The notes below the pieces were generated by a model. That model had not been told where the DNA came from. It saw only the letters and a program-made list of their open reading frames with translations, and ran no database searches. From Lachnospiraceae bacterium oral taxon 500 (GTDB lineage: Bacteria > Bacillota > Clostridia > Lachnospirales > Vallitaleaceae), in contig CP027241.1 of NCBI GenBank assembly GCA_002999035.1, positions 1,243,001 to 1,307,000 of the forward strand: DNA of 64,000 bases, in the 5' to 3' direction. Positions 48,214 through 59,085 of this stretch are shown piece after piece. Made by a program: the position numbers and the translations under genes. The stretch's first letter is position 1, and each line of letters opens with the position of its first letter.

Positions 48214-48325
48214 GCTGGGAAGAGTATAACAATTCAGGTAAGCCGCTTGCGAAAACCATAGAGATTTTATTAACGAAAATCCATCCGGCGCGGGTCTTGA
48301 CTATTGCTTTGAAATTCCTTATAAT

Positions 48326-48476
48326 AAATTCAACTTTCAACCGGGCGGATCCCCGTCCCGACAGAAATGAGCAGTATTCGAGCGGGCAGGTCATGTGCCC
48401 GGATAAAAGTGCATAGCGCTTTCGTCAGGGCAGGATGCGTGCGTGGCGTTTCGGCCAAGGGAAAGTTGAGTAACAA
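48326..48476 (+). repeat. Dispersed element copy with hairpin cassettes (before trxA)
   Basis: Left end AAATTCAACTTTCAACC (about 48326-48342), two cassettes with hairpins at 48364 and 48405 (a 41-bp step; the second is AAAGTGC-ATA-GCGCTTT), and right end AAGGGAAAGTTGAGTAAC (48457-48474). It ends 62 bases before the trxA start. Confidence 0.68.
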
Positions 48477-48537
48477 AGAAATAAAAGACAATACAGCAAC
48501 AGAAACAACGCGGTGCGAACAGATGGAGGAATAAGAT

Positions 48538-48855
48538 ATGGCATTACAATTTACAGATGCGAATTTTGAACAGGAAGTATTAAAATCAGAAGTGCCGGTA
48601 TTGGTCGATTTTTACGCGGATTGGTGCGGCCCCTGCAAGATGATGAGCCCGGTGATCAGTGAACTGGCGACCGAGTACGAGGGCAGAGCCAAGGTTGGCA
48701 AACTGAATGTAGATGATAACAGCGAAACAGCAAGGGCTTACCGGGTTATGAGCATTCCGACGATGATTGTTTTTGTCGGCGGCAAAGCAGTTGACAGCAT
48801 TATGGGTGCGGTACCGAAGCAGAAGTTAGTGGAAAAGTTAGATGCGGTGCTCTAA
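48538..48855 (+). CDS. trxA: Thioredoxin
   Basis: This 105-residue protein reduces disulfides in the cytoplasm. The redox site WCGPCK (about 30-35), the cis-proline region SIPTMIVF, and length all match TrxA. ATG follows GATGGAGGAATAAGAT. It stands as a single gene; a terminator follows at 48881. No thioredoxin reductase gene is in the window. Confidence 0.97.
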   Translation: MALQFTDANFEQEVLKSEVPVLVDFYADWCGPCKMMSPVISELATEYEGRAKVGKLNVDDNSETARAYRVMSIPTMIVFVGGKAVDSIMGAVPKQKLVEKLDAVL

Positions 48856-48880
48856 GGCACATCGAAGTAAAATAAGAAAC

Positions 48881-48924
48881 AAAACCGGCATTTTCGGGTC
48901 GTTCTGAAAATCGTCGGTTTTTGT
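48881..48924 (+). terminator. Intrinsic terminator of trxA
   Basis: AAAACCGGCATTTTC (48881-48895) pairs with GAAAATCGTCGGTTTT (48906-48921), with one bulge, followed by T's. Confidence 0.75.
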
Positions 48925-48969
48925 GCTGAAATAAAAAAGGGGCAATCTTATCCCGGTCAAAACGCTATC

Positions 48970-49054
48970 CGTTTCTGCCGGGGTGTGGTCTGCTCGGAGT
49001 GAAATGCTTTGCATTTCTGTCCGGCGGGCGGCCTTGATTGAAAGTTACGCTTTC
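48970..49054. repeat. Hairpin cassettes before the glycosyltransferase gene
   Basis: GAAATGC-TTT-GCATTTC (49001-49017, perfect 7 bp) and GAAAGTTACGCTTTC (49040-49054) are 39 bp apart with the linker TGTCCGGCGGGCGGCCTTGA; both hairpins are followed by TGTnCGGC. A remnant third unit (TTTCTGCCGG) precedes. Confidence 0.65.
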
Positions 49055-49202
49055 TGTTCGGCCAGATTATATGCACATGCACAGGAATCAACCGGTCAAG
49101 CGGTGCCGGAACCCGCGGAAAAACAGGGCGGTGCGTTAAGTTCTGAAACCGGATTTTCGGCGGCGGAGTGAAAAATAAAGAATTCGGTAATGGGAGGAAG
49201 TT

Positions 49203-50273
49203 ATGAAAACAATAGGATATTATGTTTCGGATACGGGTTTTGGCCATATTACCAGATCGCTGGCTTTGATTGAGCGGATTTTGGAGGAAAGTGATTATCA
49301 GGTTTATCTGGTCAGCGGCAGAACGCAGATTGAATACGCGAAAATATATTTAATTCCCTATGAAGACCGGGTGATTTATCAAATCACCGAAACAGAAGCC
49401 AAAACGGTTTATTTTGAAAATACTTTAACTACCGATATCAAAACCACCGAAAAAAATGTAGAAAAGTTTATTCGTAAGCTGCCTGAGCTCCTGGAAAAGG
49501 AACTGGAAACGCTGAAAGACATTGCGCTGGACTGCGTGATTACCGACCTTTCCCTGCTCGGCATCGAAGTGGCCAAAGCGCTGAATGTGAAAAAAATCGG
49601 CCTGTCCAATTATACCTGGTATCACCGTTACCGCAAAAAAGGGATTAAAGAGGAATTTATCGGTTATTATTTAAAGCTGTATAACGAATTGGATATGTTT
49701 TATCAACTGGCGATGGCTGACCGAATGGATGGGCTGACCTGTCCGATTGCGGACGGCGGTCATTTGATGCGGCGGGTTAATTTTTTGGCATCGGTTGACC
49801 TGAAAAAAATGTATTGGCCGGCGATGTATCTTTCGATTGGCCAGATTGCCCGCAAAAAAGATATGATTATCAACTTTCAGTCCGGTCATGTCTTTGCTGC
49901 CGGAGCATTGACCGCTACCGGTGATGCACATGTCATCAATCTGCCCAATAAGATCAGTCATAGTCAGGACTATCTGATGGCCAGTTCTCTGGCGCTGATT
50001 AAGCCGGGCTGGGCGACGGTGATGGAATGCCTGATTTTGGGAAAGCCTTTTGGCATTATCGTATCGGAGGACACCGAGGACGAGGAGCTGATTGAGAAAC
50101 TGCGGGCGCTGGATTGTTGTTTTTCGCTGCATGAGGACGCGCTGGATTATTTGGATGTGAAAAAATTAAATGTCAAGGCGGTTCATACCAAGCGGGTCAA
50201 AGTGTCGGATGATACGGCGGCAACCGCCAAGAAGATCCTGAAGTTTATTAAAAGCGACAAAGTCTCGAAATAA
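49203..50273 (+). CDS. GT-B fold glycosyltransferase-like protein
   Basis: This 356-residue protein resembles MurG/GT28-like glycosyltransferases. The N-terminus MKTIGYYVSDTGFGHITRSL has the glycine-rich turn plus HxxR typical of the acceptor side of this fold. The C-terminal donor side shows LIKPGWATVMECLILGKPFG and SEDTEDEELIEKL. There is no membrane segment. It could add a sugar to a wall polymer or lipid, but the family members in clostridia are mostly uncharacterised. ATG follows GGGAGGAAGTT. Its neighbours (trxA, addB) do not help. Confidence 0.75.
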   Translation: MKTIGYYVSDTGFGHITRSLALIERILEESDYQVYLVSGRTQIEYAKIYLIPYEDRVIYQITETEAKTVYFENTLTTDIKTTEKNVEKFIRKLPELLEKELETLKDIALDCVITDLSLLGIEVAKALNVKKIGLSNYTWYHRYRKKGIKEEFIGYYLKLYNELDMFYQLAMADRMDGLTCPIADGGHLMRRVNFLASVDLKKMYWPAMYLSIGQIARKKDMIINFQSGHVFAAGALTATGDAHVINLPNKISHSQDYLMASSLALIKPGWATVMECLILGKPFGIIVSEDTEDEELIEKLRALDCCFSLHEDALDYLDVKKLNVKAVHTKRVKVSDDTAATAKKILKFIKSDKVSK

Positions 50274-50425
50274 TAAGCGGGCAAAGAACCGGCGGGGAAT
50301 TAGGCAAATGTGGTATTTCCTGTGCGGGCGCACAACTTGTCTAAGAAAAAGGAATTGAACGGTGGAAGAAAGCGGAGCGAATCATAAACCGATATTGTTT
50401 TACCGAGAAAGGCGGACGGAGGGAA

Positions 50426-53400
50426 ATGCTTGAATTCATTTTAGGCAAGCCATATTCGGATAAAAGTAAATATATGCAGAAGCAGGCGCTGAAAGCGGCG
50501 GCCGCCGATCCGTTTGCGCCGGTCTGGTATTTTGTGCCGGAACAGTATACTTTGCAGATGCAGCGCCAGCTTTTGGCGCAAAATGATAAGAAAGGACTTC
50601 TAAATTTAGAAGTCCTTAGTTTTAACCGTTTGGTTTATCGCCTGCAAAACGAGCTGCCGGCGGCCGGAAAGCTCGCCCTCAAGGGGAGCGGCCGGACGGC
50701 TTTGATTTATCGCCTGTTGGAAGAAGGCAAAGACCGCTTTCCGCTGCTGGCCGCCAAGCGAAAGAGCCATGCTTTTATCCAAAACTTGGCAAAACAGGCG
50801 ACCGAGTGCTATCAGTATCAAATGTCCCCGGAAAAGCTGCGGCAGACAGCGGGCCAAATATCGGGTGAACTGCTGCGGGATAAGACGGCGGAACTGGCGG
50901 AATTTTTGGCGGCTTATCGGGCGGCTTTAAAAAAAGAATATTTTGCGGTAGAAGCTGCCCTGGAGGAGGTTTGCAGTTTGCTGCGGCGCCTGCCTTTATC
51001 CGGGACAGAGATTTTTGTGGATGGCTTTTACGGCTTTGTGCCGATTCAGCTGGAGATTTTATCTATTTTAAAGGAAAGAGCCAAGGCGGTGCATATTGCT
51101 TTTCCCTATGCATGGAAAGATAAGGCAAGTTTAAACTTAAATGATTTGCGCTATCCGGCGGAGCTTTATTTTGATGTCAAAAATGCAGTTAGTAAGCTGC
51201 GTTTGACGCCGGCAGAGGAAAAGATTACGCTGATTGCAGAAACGGCGCCGGGTATTGCGCCGGAGTTTTTAAAGATAGAGGCGGAGCTGTTTCAAAGCCC
51301 GGGGCTGCCTGCCGGCGAGGAATGCGGGCATATTCATTTGGCGGAAGCGGGCACGATGGAAGAAGAACTGCGCTATGTGGCCGAGCAGATTCTTTTTTAT
51401 GTATACGAACGGGGATATCGGTTTCGGGATATTGCCGTTTTAGCCGGCAATTTGGAGGATTATGCCGAGAAAGCGGAACGGATTTTCCGGGAATACCGGC
51501 TGAGTTTTTTTCTGGATAAAAAGGAAACCATTCGCCGCCATCCGGTTATGACCTTTATTGAATCGGCGCTGCAAACGGTGCGGACGGATTTTCGTTATGA
51601 AGAATTGATGCAGCATTTGAAAAATACTTATAGTTACCTGCCGAATTTGGAACCGGAGCAAAGCGAAGCCTTGGAGGCGGAAATCAGCCGGCTGGATATT
51701 TATGCTGCCGAGCATGGCTTGCGGGGCAGTGCCGCCTATGGCCGGTTAGAGGGGCTGTCGCCGGAATTAAGTGAGATTTTGGCGGATTTAACCGAGCTAT
51801 CCCAGGGACTGAAGCGGGAAAAAGACTTTGCCGGAAAATTGGCTGTTTTTCAAAATTATCTGGAAAAGCGCCGGGTATTTACTGCACTGGAGATGCAGGC
51901 CGAAGCGCTGGCACTGCGGGCCGATTGGGTCAAGGCCTCGCAGTACCGGCAGGCCGGGGAAAAATTACAGGAATATTTTGCGGAACTATTGCGCTTTATG
52001 GCGCTGCCGCTAAATGTAAGTACTGATGCGCAAATGGAAGCGGGAAGTGAGGAGCGGCCATTATTGCGCGCGGAGGGCAGAGAGTGGTCATCACCTGAAA
52101 CGGGCAGCGCCAAACGGCTATCGCCGGCAAGGGAAAAAGCGGAGCGGTCATCATTGGGAGCGGAAAAAGTAGAGCGACCATCACCGAAAGCGGGGAGCAG
52201 TATGGATTCAGCCTTGCTTTCAACCGATGATTTTGCGGCACTTCTCTTAGCCGGAATGAGCGAGTTAGAGTATGCGGCAGCTCCGCCGGTGCCGGATCAG
52301 ATTGTAGTCGGGAGTTTAGAGCATACCCGTCTGCCGCAGACCAAGATTGTTTTTGCGGTTGGTCTGACGGAAAGCAGCGTACCCAGCATTCAGCCGGATA
52401 ACGGCTTTTTCTCCGACTGGGAGCGGCAGATGCTGAAAAAGACCGGGGCGGGTGCAGGACTGGCGGAAGACCGCCGCACCAGTATCTTTAAAGCGCAGCT
52501 GACCATTTTTATGAGCCTTTTAAGTGCGACCGAGCATTTGTACCTGAGTTATGCTGCTGCCGCTGGAAACGGCCGAAGCGAGCGGCCGGCTGATTTATAC
52601 TATCAAATCAGCCGGATGTTTGCCCATAATGCGGTGAAGAACTTAAGCCAATGGTGGCAGGCTCATGAACAGGTGACTTATCCGGAACCGACCCTGGTCA
52701 GTTTTATAAAGCAATGCCATGACGGCGGGAGAAATCCCAATTTTTCAGCAGTTTATCAGAGTTTAAAAGCATCTTCACTGGGAGAGGCGGTTGGACGTTT
52801 AACCCGGCCGGTTTATCGGCCGGCGGAACAGATTGCTCCGGCGCTGGCCGCTCGACTTTATTCCGGTCGGCGGCGGATGAGCATATCGCGGCTGGAAAGC
52901 TATAACGCTTGTCCGTTCCGGCATTTTCTCAGCTATGGCGTGAAAGTCAGAGAAATTGTGCCGTATCAGGCGGAGCGGGTTGATATGGGGATTTTCCTGC
53001 ATAAGGTGCTGGAAGCCTTTTTCCGGCTGAGCCGTAAGCAGAAAAAACAAGTTTTTGAATTGACCGCCGAGGAATATGATCAAATTTTAAGCGCGGCAGC
53101 GGCCGAAGCGCTGCAAAGTGACCGGCGCAATATTTTCGGCGGCAGCGCCCGGAACGGCTTTTTGGCCGAGCGCCTGACGGAGCTGGCTGACCGGGCGGTT
53201 AAGACCGTGCAGAAGCAAATGCAGCGAGGTGAGTTGAGTTTTTATCAGGAAGAAATTCATTTCCGGCCGGAGGACTGGGCGGCTCTTCGCTTTTTTACCG
53301 AGGACGGCGCAGAGTTTTTCCTGGAGGGCGTGATTGACCGGATGGATATCAGTCGGGAGGGCAATGTTGTTTATTTTTCGGTCTTAGACTATAAAACCAG

Positions 53401-53962
53401 CGAGCATGATCTGGACTATACTGCAATTTATTATGGTTTGCAGCTTCAGCTTTTGCTTTATTTGGAGGCGGGGCGGGAATATCTGCAAACCCGGCAGGAG
53501 CTGGCGGCGGTGCCGGTGGGAGCGGCGTATTTTCATTTAAAAGATCCGCTGTTTGTGCAAACTGAAATTGCCGGCCGGCCGGCTGAGGAAGATTTTTTAA
53601 AAGCTATGCGGCTTCGGGGCGTTTTTGCGGCGGAAAGTCTGACGCGACTTGACCGTGGGGCGGCCGAGGGGCAGCCGGTGGTGATGAATGTCCGGCTGAA
53701 AAAGGACGGCAGCCCTTATGCGGGCAATATGGTCTTAGCGGCGGACGAATTGGAGCAGCTGCAAACCTTTGCCCACCGGCAGGCGGAAACTGCGGCCGGC
53801 CGTATTTGGCAGGGGGACGCGGCGATTCGGCCGTATTATTATAAGAAAGAAACGCCCTGCACCTATTGCCGCTATGCCGGAATCTGCAAGTTTGACCGGC
53901 AGGAGCGGCCGTATCGGTATTTAAGTTCCAAAGGGAAAGAGGATGTGGTAGGGAATTTTTAA
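50426..53962 (+). CDS. addB: ATP-dependent helicase/nuclease subunit AddB
   Basis: This 1178-residue protein matches the AddB subunit of AddAB, which processes double-strand breaks for recombination. The N-terminal Walker A-like loop is GKPYSDKS, degenerate against GxxGxGKT but keeping Lys-Ser. The nuclease core near the C-terminus shows GVIDRMDIS and VLDYKTSEHDLD. The iron-sulfur cysteines are Cys in YNACPFRHFL and three in CTYCRYAGICKFD, as expected. Between helicase parts (about 543-592) lies a charged stretch of five 10-residue repeats. ATG follows GGACGGAGGGAA. No addA is beside it, although addB-addA are normally adjacent; the next gene is rpsL. Confidence 0.93.
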   Translation: MLEFILGKPYSDKSKYMQKQALKAAAADPFAPVWYFVPEQYTLQMQRQLLAQNDKKGLLNLEVLSFNRLVYRLQNELPAAGKLALKGSGRTALIYRLLEEGKDRFPLLAAKRKSHAFIQNLAKQATECYQYQMSPEKLRQTAGQISGELLRDKTAELAEFLAAYRAALKKEYFAVEAALEEVCSLLRRLPLSGTEIFVDGFYGFVPIQLEILSILKERAKAVHIAFPYAWKDKASLNLNDLRYPAELYFDVKNAVSKLRLTPAEEKITLIAETAPGIAPEFLKIEAELFQSPGLPAGEECGHIHLAEAGTMEEELRYVAEQILFYVYERGYRFRDIAVLAGNLEDYAEKAERIFREYRLSFFLDKKETIRRHPVMTFIESALQTVRTDFRYEELMQHLKNTYSYLPNLEPEQSEALEAEISRLDIYAAEHGLRGSAAYGRLEGLSPELSEILADLTELSQGLKREKDFAGKLAVFQNYLEKRRVFTALEMQAEALALRADWVKASQYRQAGEKLQEYFAELLRFMALPLNVSTDAQMEAGSEERPLLRAEGREWSSPETGSAKRLSPAREKAERSSLGAEKVERPSPKAGSSMDSALLSTDDFAALLLAGMSELEYAAAPPVPDQIVVGSLEHTRLPQTKIVFAVGLTESSVPSIQPDNGFFSDWERQMLKKTGAGAGLAEDRRTSIFKAQLTIFMSLLSATEHLYLSYAAAAGNGRSERPADLYYQISRMFAHNAVKNLSQWWQAHEQVTYPEPTLVSFIKQCHDGGRNPNFSAVYQSLKASSLGEAVGRLTRPVYRPAEQIAPALAARLYSGRRRMSISRLESYNACPFRHFLSYGVKVREIVPYQAERVDMGIFLHKVLEAFFRLSRKQKKQVFELTAEEYDQILSAAAAEALQSDRRNIFGGSARNGFLAERLTELADRAVKTVQKQMQRGELSFYQEEIHFRPEDWAALRFFTEDGAEFFLEGVIDRMDISREGNVVYFSVLDYKTSEHDLDYTAIYYGLQLQLLLYLEAGREYLQTRQELAAVPVGAAYFHLKDPLFVQTEIAGRPAEEDFLKAMRLRGVFAAESLTRLDRGAAEGQPVVMNVRLKKDGSPYAGNMVLAADELEQLQTFAHRQAETAAGRIWQGDAAIRPYYYKKETPCTYCRYAGICKFDRQERPYRYLSSKGKEDVVGNF
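52051..52200 (+). repeat. Five tandem 30-bp units (minisatellite) inside addB
   Basis: Units begin at 52051, 52081, 52111, 52141 and 52171, each near GGAGCGGTCATCATTGnnnG. They encode ten-residue units of the form ERxSPxAxKx, e.g. ERSSLGAEKV and ERPSPKAGSS. The phase is kept in frame, so the protein stays open. Confidence 0.8.
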
Positions 53963-53973
53963 AAAATCCCCCC

Positions 53974-54002
53974 TTGCCAATTGACGTAAAGTATGATACA
54001 AT
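53974..54002 (+). promoter_or_regulatory. Predicted promoter of the str operon, embedded in the addB terminator
   Basis: TTGCCA (53974-53979) and TACAAT (53997-54002), 17 bp apart. The -10 box covers the loop and first base pairs of the terminator 3' arm. Confidence 0.65.
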
Positions 54003-54020
54003 ACTTTACGTCTGTTTTTT
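53983..54020 (+). terminator. Intrinsic terminator of addB
   Basis: GACGTAAAGTAT (53983-53994) and ATACTTTACGTC (54001-54012) are perfect 12-base arms around a 6-base loop, followed by TGTTTTTT. Confidence 0.88.
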
Positions 54021-54091
54021 AGGCTTCTTTTTTTGTGGCCGAAAAATAAGAATTTAGCAGCACTAATGAATCAATATTGGAGGTGAAAGGA

Positions 54092-54511
54092 ATGCCAACA
54101 TTTAACCAGTTAGTCAGAAGCGGAAGAAAATCCGCCGAGAAAAAGTCAACGGCTCCGGCGCTGCAAAGAGGATACAACTCTTTGACCAAAAAAGCGACCA
54201 AACAGTCCGCTCCGCAAAAGAGAGGCGTTTGCACTGCCGTTAAGACCGCTACTCCGAAAAAGCCGAACTCGGCACTCAGAAAGATTGCCAGAATTCGTCT
54301 GACCAACGCAATGGAAGTTACCGGCTATATCCCGGGCGAAGGTCATAATCTGCAGGAGCACAGCGTTGTTTTAATCCGCGGCGGTCGTGTCAAGGATCTG
54401 CCCGGTACCCGTTACCACATCATTCGCGGTACTTTGGATACCGCCGGGGTAGCAAAACGGAAACAGGCCCGTTCCAAGTACGGCGCCAAGAGACCGCAAG
54501 CCGGCAACTAA
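54092..54511 (+). CDS. rpsL: 30S ribosomal protein S12
   Basis: This 139-residue protein lies at the decoding centre. The conserved [11 protein letters not shown] and [12 protein letters not shown] are intact, so the lysines known to mutate to streptomycin resistance are the wild type. The N-terminal insert ([15 protein letters not shown]) is as in Gram-positives. The start at 54092 follows TGGAGGTGAAAGGA. It heads the str operon, with addB and not rpoC upstream, so the usual rpoBC-rpsL link is broken here. Confidence 0.98.
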   Translation: MPTFNQLVRSGRKSAEKKSTAPALQRGYNSLTKKATKQSAPQKRGVCTAVKTATPKKPNSALRKIARIRLTNAMEVTGYIPGEGHNLQEHSVVLIRGGRVKDLPGTRYHIIRGTLDTAGVAKRKQARSKYGAKRPQAGN

Positions 54512-55308
<797 letters not shown>

Positions 55309-55358
55309 GCGACGGCAACTGATTAATTTTGTAAAAGAAACCAAAGGGAGGAAAAACT

Positions 55359-57446
55359 TTGGAAAAAAGACAATACCCATTAGAGCGCACAAGAAATATT
55401 GGAATCATGGCGCATATCGACGCGGGTAAAACGACCTTAACGGAAAGAATTTTGTTTTATACCGGTCGGACACATAAATTAGGCGAAACGCATGAGGGCG
55501 CTGCTCAGATGGACTGGATGGAGCAGGAGCAGGAAAGAGGCATCACCATTACTTCGGCGGCGACTACTTGTGCATGGAAAGATAACCGGATCAATATTAT
55601 TGACACCCCCGGTCACGTTGACTTTACCGTGGAGGTAGAGCGGTCCTTACGCGTGCTGGACAGCGCGGTTGGCGTATTCTGCGCCAAGGGCGGCGTTGAG
55701 CCGCAGTCGGAAACGGTTTGGCGGCAGGCCGACAAGTATAACGTACCGAGAATGGCCTTTGTTAATAAGATGGACCGTTCCGGCGCTGACTTTTTAAATG
55801 TAGTCGGCATGATGAAAGATCGGCTGGGAGCAAACGCTGTGCCGATTCAGCTGCCGATCGGTAAAGAAGAAGACTTTGCCGGCATCGTTGATTTGATTGG
55901 GATGAGAGCCTATTATTACAACGATGATTTGGGCAATGATATTGCGGAAAAGGACATTCCCGCGGATATGCTGGATGAGGCTGAGCTTTATCGGGCGGAA
56001 ATGGTAGAAAAAATCGCTGAAACCGACGACGCTTTGATGGACAAATACTTAAACGAAGAAGAAATCAGTGTAGACGAATTAAAAGCGGCACTGCGCCAGG
56101 CGGTAATTGGTGTTAAGATTATTCCGGTGCTGTGCGGTTCGGCTTATAAGAATAAGGGAATTCAAAAGCTGCTGGATGCGGTGGTGGCATATATGCCTGC
56201 CCCGATTGATATTCCGGCGATTACCGGCGTAAAACCCGGTACGGAGGAAGTGGTAGAGCGCCATTCTTCCGATACAGAGCCCTTCTCGGCGCTGGCGTTT
56301 AAGATTATGACTGACCCGTTTGTCGGAAAATTAGCTTTCTTCCGGGTATATTCGGGTACGGCCAATGCCGGCTCTTATGTTTATAACTCGACCAAGGGCA
56401 AAGACGAAAGATTGGGCCGTATTTTGCAGATGCACGCCAATAAGCGGGAAGAAATCGATAAGGTTTTCTCCGGCGATATTGCAGCGGCTGTCGGCTTTAA
56501 GCTGACCACCACGGGCGATACGATTTGTGATAAGCAAAATCCGGTTATCTTAGAATCCATGGTATTTCCGGAGCCGGTTATTTCGGTTGCAATCGAGCCG
56601 AAAACCAAGGCCGGTCAGGAAAAAATGGGTCTGGCACTGGCGAAACTGGCGGAAGAAGATCCGACATTTAAGACCTTTACCAATGCTGAAACAGGACAAA
56701 CCATTATTTCCGGTATGGGCGAACTGCACTTGGAGATTATTGTTGACCGTCTGCTTCGTGAGTTCAAGGTCGAAGCCAATGTCGGCGCACCGCAGGTTGC
56801 CTATAAGGAAACTATTACCAAGGATGTTGATGTCGAAGGTAAGTTTGTTCGCCAGTCCGGCGGACGTGGTCAATACGGTCACTGTAAAGTGCGTTTTGCC
56901 CCGATGGACGTCAATGGCGAAAAAGAATACGAGTTTATCAACTCGGTTGTCGGCGGTGCGATTCCGAAGGAATATATTCAGCCGGTGGACAATGGTATCC
57001 GCGAAGCAATGCAGTCTGGTATCTTAGCCGGTTATCCGGTTGTCGGTATTCAGGCGGACTGCTACGATGGTTCCTACCATGAAGTTGACTCCTCGGAAAT
57101 GGCCTTTAAGATTGCCGGTTCCATGGCTTTAAAAGAAGCAATGCGCAAGGGTAATGCAATTTTACTGGAACCGATTATGAAGGTTGACGTCAGTGTACCG
57201 GAGGAATATATGGGCGACGTCATCGGCGATATTAACTCGCGCCGCGGTCGGATCGAAGGTATGGATGCAGTAGCCGGAGCTCAGAATGTTCACGGTTTTG
57301 TACCGCTTTCGGAAATGTTCGGTTATGCAACTGACCTGCGCTCCAAGACGCAGGGACGCGGTACCTACTCGATGGAGTTCCATCATTATGAGCAGTTGCC
57401 GAAGAGCATTCAGGAAAAGATTTTGGCAGGTAAGAACGCAGAATAA
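55359..57446 (+). CDS. fusA: Elongation factor G
   Basis: This 695-residue GTPase translocates the ribosome. G1 is [16 protein letters not shown]2 region [11 protein letters not shown]3 DTPGHVDF, G4 NKMDRSGAD; domain [16 protein letters not shown] is present. It starts with TTG at 55359 after AAAGGGAGG, an unusual codon for so heavily expressed a gene. Length and order within the str operon are normal. Confidence 0.98.
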   Translation: MEKRQYPLERTRNIGIMAHIDAGKTTLTERILFYTGRTHKLGETHEGAAQMDWMEQEQERGITITSAATTCAWKDNRINIIDTPGHVDFTVEVERSLRVLDSAVGVFCAKGGVEPQSETVWRQADKYNVPRMAFVNKMDRSGADFLNVVGMMKDRLGANAVPIQLPIGKEEDFAGIVDLIGMRAYYYNDDLGNDIAEKDIPADMLDEAELYRAEMVEKIAETDDALMDKYLNEEEISVDELKAALRQAVIGVKIIPVLCGSAYKNKGIQKLLDAVVAYMPAPIDIPAITGVKPGTEEVVERHSSDTEPFSALAFKIMTDPFVGKLAFFRVYSGTANAGSYVYNSTKGKDERLGRILQMHANKREEIDKVFSGDIAAAVGFKLTTTGDTICDKQNPVILESMVFPEPVISVAIEPKTKAGQEKMGLALAKLAEEDPTFKTFTNAETGQTIISGMGELHLEIIVDRLLREFKVEANVGAPQVAYKETITKDVDVEGKFVRQSGGRGQYGHCKVRFAPMDVNGEKEYEFINSVVGGAIPKEYIQPVDNGIREAMQSGILAGYPVVGIQADCYDGSYHEVDSSEMAFKIAGSMALKEAMRKGNAILLEPIMKVDVSVPEEYMGDVIGDINSRRGRIEGMDAVAGAQNVHGFVPLSEMFGYATDLRSKTQGRGTYSMEFHHYEQLPKSIQEKILAGKNAE

Positions 57447-57520
57447 ATCAGCGTTTTGAATGATTTTGAGACCGGGATTTATAAAAAAGGCTGAATTCCT
57501 GTAAAAAATCAAGAAAAGGC

Positions 57521-57549
57521 TTGCAAAAAAACGGAATATAAAATATAAT
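57521..57549 (+). promoter_or_regulatory. Predicted promoter of tuf
   Basis: TTGCAA (57521-57526) and TATAAT (57544-57549), 17 bp apart, 40 bases before the start. tuf can so be expressed above the rest of the operon. Confidence 0.75.
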
Positions 57550-57588
57550 TTGAAATGATAGACAGCAACAACAAGGAGGATTATTGAA

Positions 57589-58785
57589 ATGGGAAAAGCG
57601 AAATTTGACAGAGGTAATAAACCTCACGTTAACATTGGAACGATTGGACACGTTGACCACGGCAAGACCACTTTGACCGCAGCCATTACCAAGACTTTGC
57701 ACGACAGACTGGGAACTGGTGAAGTTACTGATTTTGATAAGATCGATAAGGCACCGGAAGAAAAAGAGCGTGGTATTACCATCAACTCTTCGCACGTTGA
57801 GTACGAGAGCAACAATCGTCACTATGCACACGTTGACTGCCCCGGTCACGCCGACTATGTTAAGAACATGATTACCGGTGCCGCACAGATGGACGGCTCG
57901 ATCTTGGTCGTAGCTGCTACCGACGGTGTTATGGCGCAGACCAGAGAGCATATCTTATTGTCGCGTCAGGTTGGTGTACCGTACATTGTTGTATTCATGA
58001 ACAAGTGCGATGCAGTTGAAGATGAAGAACTGCTTGACTTGGTTGAAATGGAAGTTAGAGACTTGCTGTCCGAATACGGTTTCCCGGGCGATGATACCCC
58101 GATTATCCGTGGTTCGGCACTTAAGGCTTTGGAAGACCCGAACAGCGAATGGGGCGACAAGGTTTTGGAATTGATTGAACAGTGCGATCAGTACATTCCG
58201 GAGCCGGTTCGTGATACCGATAAGCCGTTCTTGATGCCGGTCGAGGATGTATTCTCCATCACTGGCCGTGGTACCGTTGCTACCGGTAAGGTAGAAAGAG
58301 GTACCCTGCATGTTCAGGACGAAGTTGAAATCGTTGGCTTGATGGATAAGCCGAGAAAGGTCGTTGTTACCGGTATTGAAATGTTCCGTAAGCTTCTGGA
58401 CGAAGGCCGGGCTGGTGATAACATCGGCGTGCTTCTGCGTGGCGTACAAAGAACTGAAATCGAAAGAGGACAGGTTTTGGCAAAGCCGGGCAGCATTACC
58501 CCGCACAGCAAGTTCAAGGCTCAGGTTTACGTATTGAAGAAGGAAGAGGGTGGCCGTCATACGCCGTTCTTCTCCAACTACCGTCCGCAGTTCTATTTCA
58601 CCACCACCGATATCACCGGCGTAATCAATTTGCCGGAAGGTGTTGAAATGTGCATGCCTGGCGATAACGTTGAAATGACGATTGAACTGATTGGACCGAT
58701 CGCTATGGAAAAAGGCCAGAAGTTCGCTATCCGCGAAGGCGGCAGAACCGTAGGATCAGGCTCGGTATCCGAGATCATCAAATAG
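57589..58785 (+). CDS. tuf: Elongation factor Tu
   Basis: This 398-residue GTPase delivers aminoacyl-tRNA to the ribosome. G1 is GHVDHGKTT, switch [11 protein letters not shown]3 DCPGHADY, G4 NKCD, and the C-terminal barrel ends [15 protein letters not shown]. Codon choice is visibly more biased than in neighbours, as expected. ATG follows AACAAGGAGGATTATTGAA. A terminator follows. Confidence 0.98.
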   Translation: MGKAKFDRGNKPHVNIGTIGHVDHGKTTLTAAITKTLHDRLGTGEVTDFDKIDKAPEEKERGITINSSHVEYESNNRHYAHVDCPGHADYVKNMITGAAQMDGSILVVAATDGVMAQTREHILLSRQVGVPYIVVFMNKCDAVEDEELLDLVEMEVRDLLSEYGFPGDDTPIIRGSALKALEDPNSEWGDKVLELIEQCDQYIPEPVRDTDKPFLMPVEDVFSITGRGTVATGKVERGTLHVQDEVEIVGLMDKPRKVVVTGIEMFRKLLDEGRAGDNIGVLLRGVQRTEIERGQVLAKPGSITPHSKFKAQVYVLKKEEGGRHTPFFSNYRPQFYFTTTDITGVINLPEGVEMCMPGDNVEMTIELIGPIAMEKGQKFAIREGGRTVGSGSVSEIIK

Positions 58786-58815
58786 CGCGAAAAAAGCGTG
58801 AGTGCGATAAAAGCC

Positions 58816-58867
58816 AAAAAAGAAAATCCTATGTATATGGTTATATGCGTATGGTTTTCTTTTTTTG
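58816..58867 (+). terminator. Intrinsic terminator of tuf
   Basis: AAAAGAAAATCCTATG pairs (with G-U) with CGTATGGTTTTCTTTT, followed by further T's. Confidence 0.75.
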
Positions 58868-59010
58868 TGCTTTATTTTGCCGAAACTATTTTTTGATGTC
58901 TTTCGTGGTGTAGACAGAAAAGAAAAATAGCTATATATTCTGAAAATATTAAAAAATAACAAATATTCCCATACAAAAATTATTAGGAATAATATCTTTT
59001 GATAAAATTA

Positions 59011-59039
59011 TTGACGAGCGAATAATGAAATGATAAAAT
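59011..59039 (+). promoter_or_regulatory. Predicted promoter of the C39-like fragment gene
   Basis: TTGACG (59011-59016) and TAAAAT (59034-59039), 17 bp apart. Confidence 0.6.
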
Positions 59040-59085
59040 GAATAAAAAATAATAACATTTCTAATAATAGACAGGAACAAATCCA

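Larger units (their letters stand above)
48138..48537. other. Intergenic region SLH gene to trxA
   Basis: The 400 bases hold a terminator (48176-48213) and one dispersed element (48326-48476). No gene is seen. Confidence 0.65.
48856..49202. other. Intergenic region trxA to glycosyltransferase
   Basis: The 347 bases hold a terminator (48881-48924) and hairpin cassettes (48970-49054). The frame 48983-49171 coincides with the repeats and is not credible. Confidence 0.6.
58786..59085. other. AT-rich intergenic region after tuf
   Basis: The 300 bases hold the tuf terminator (58816-58867), a very AT-rich stretch, and a promoter at 59011-59039. No gene is seen. Confidence 0.6.

Noticed and set aside
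48983-49171. 62-codon frame between trxA and the glycosyltransferase
   Set aside because: Coincides with two hairpin cassettes and lacks a ribosome binding site.
57448-58560. Long antisense frames opposite fusA and tuf
   Set aside because: Shadows of strongly biased codon use on the other strand; no start signals and no recognisable products.
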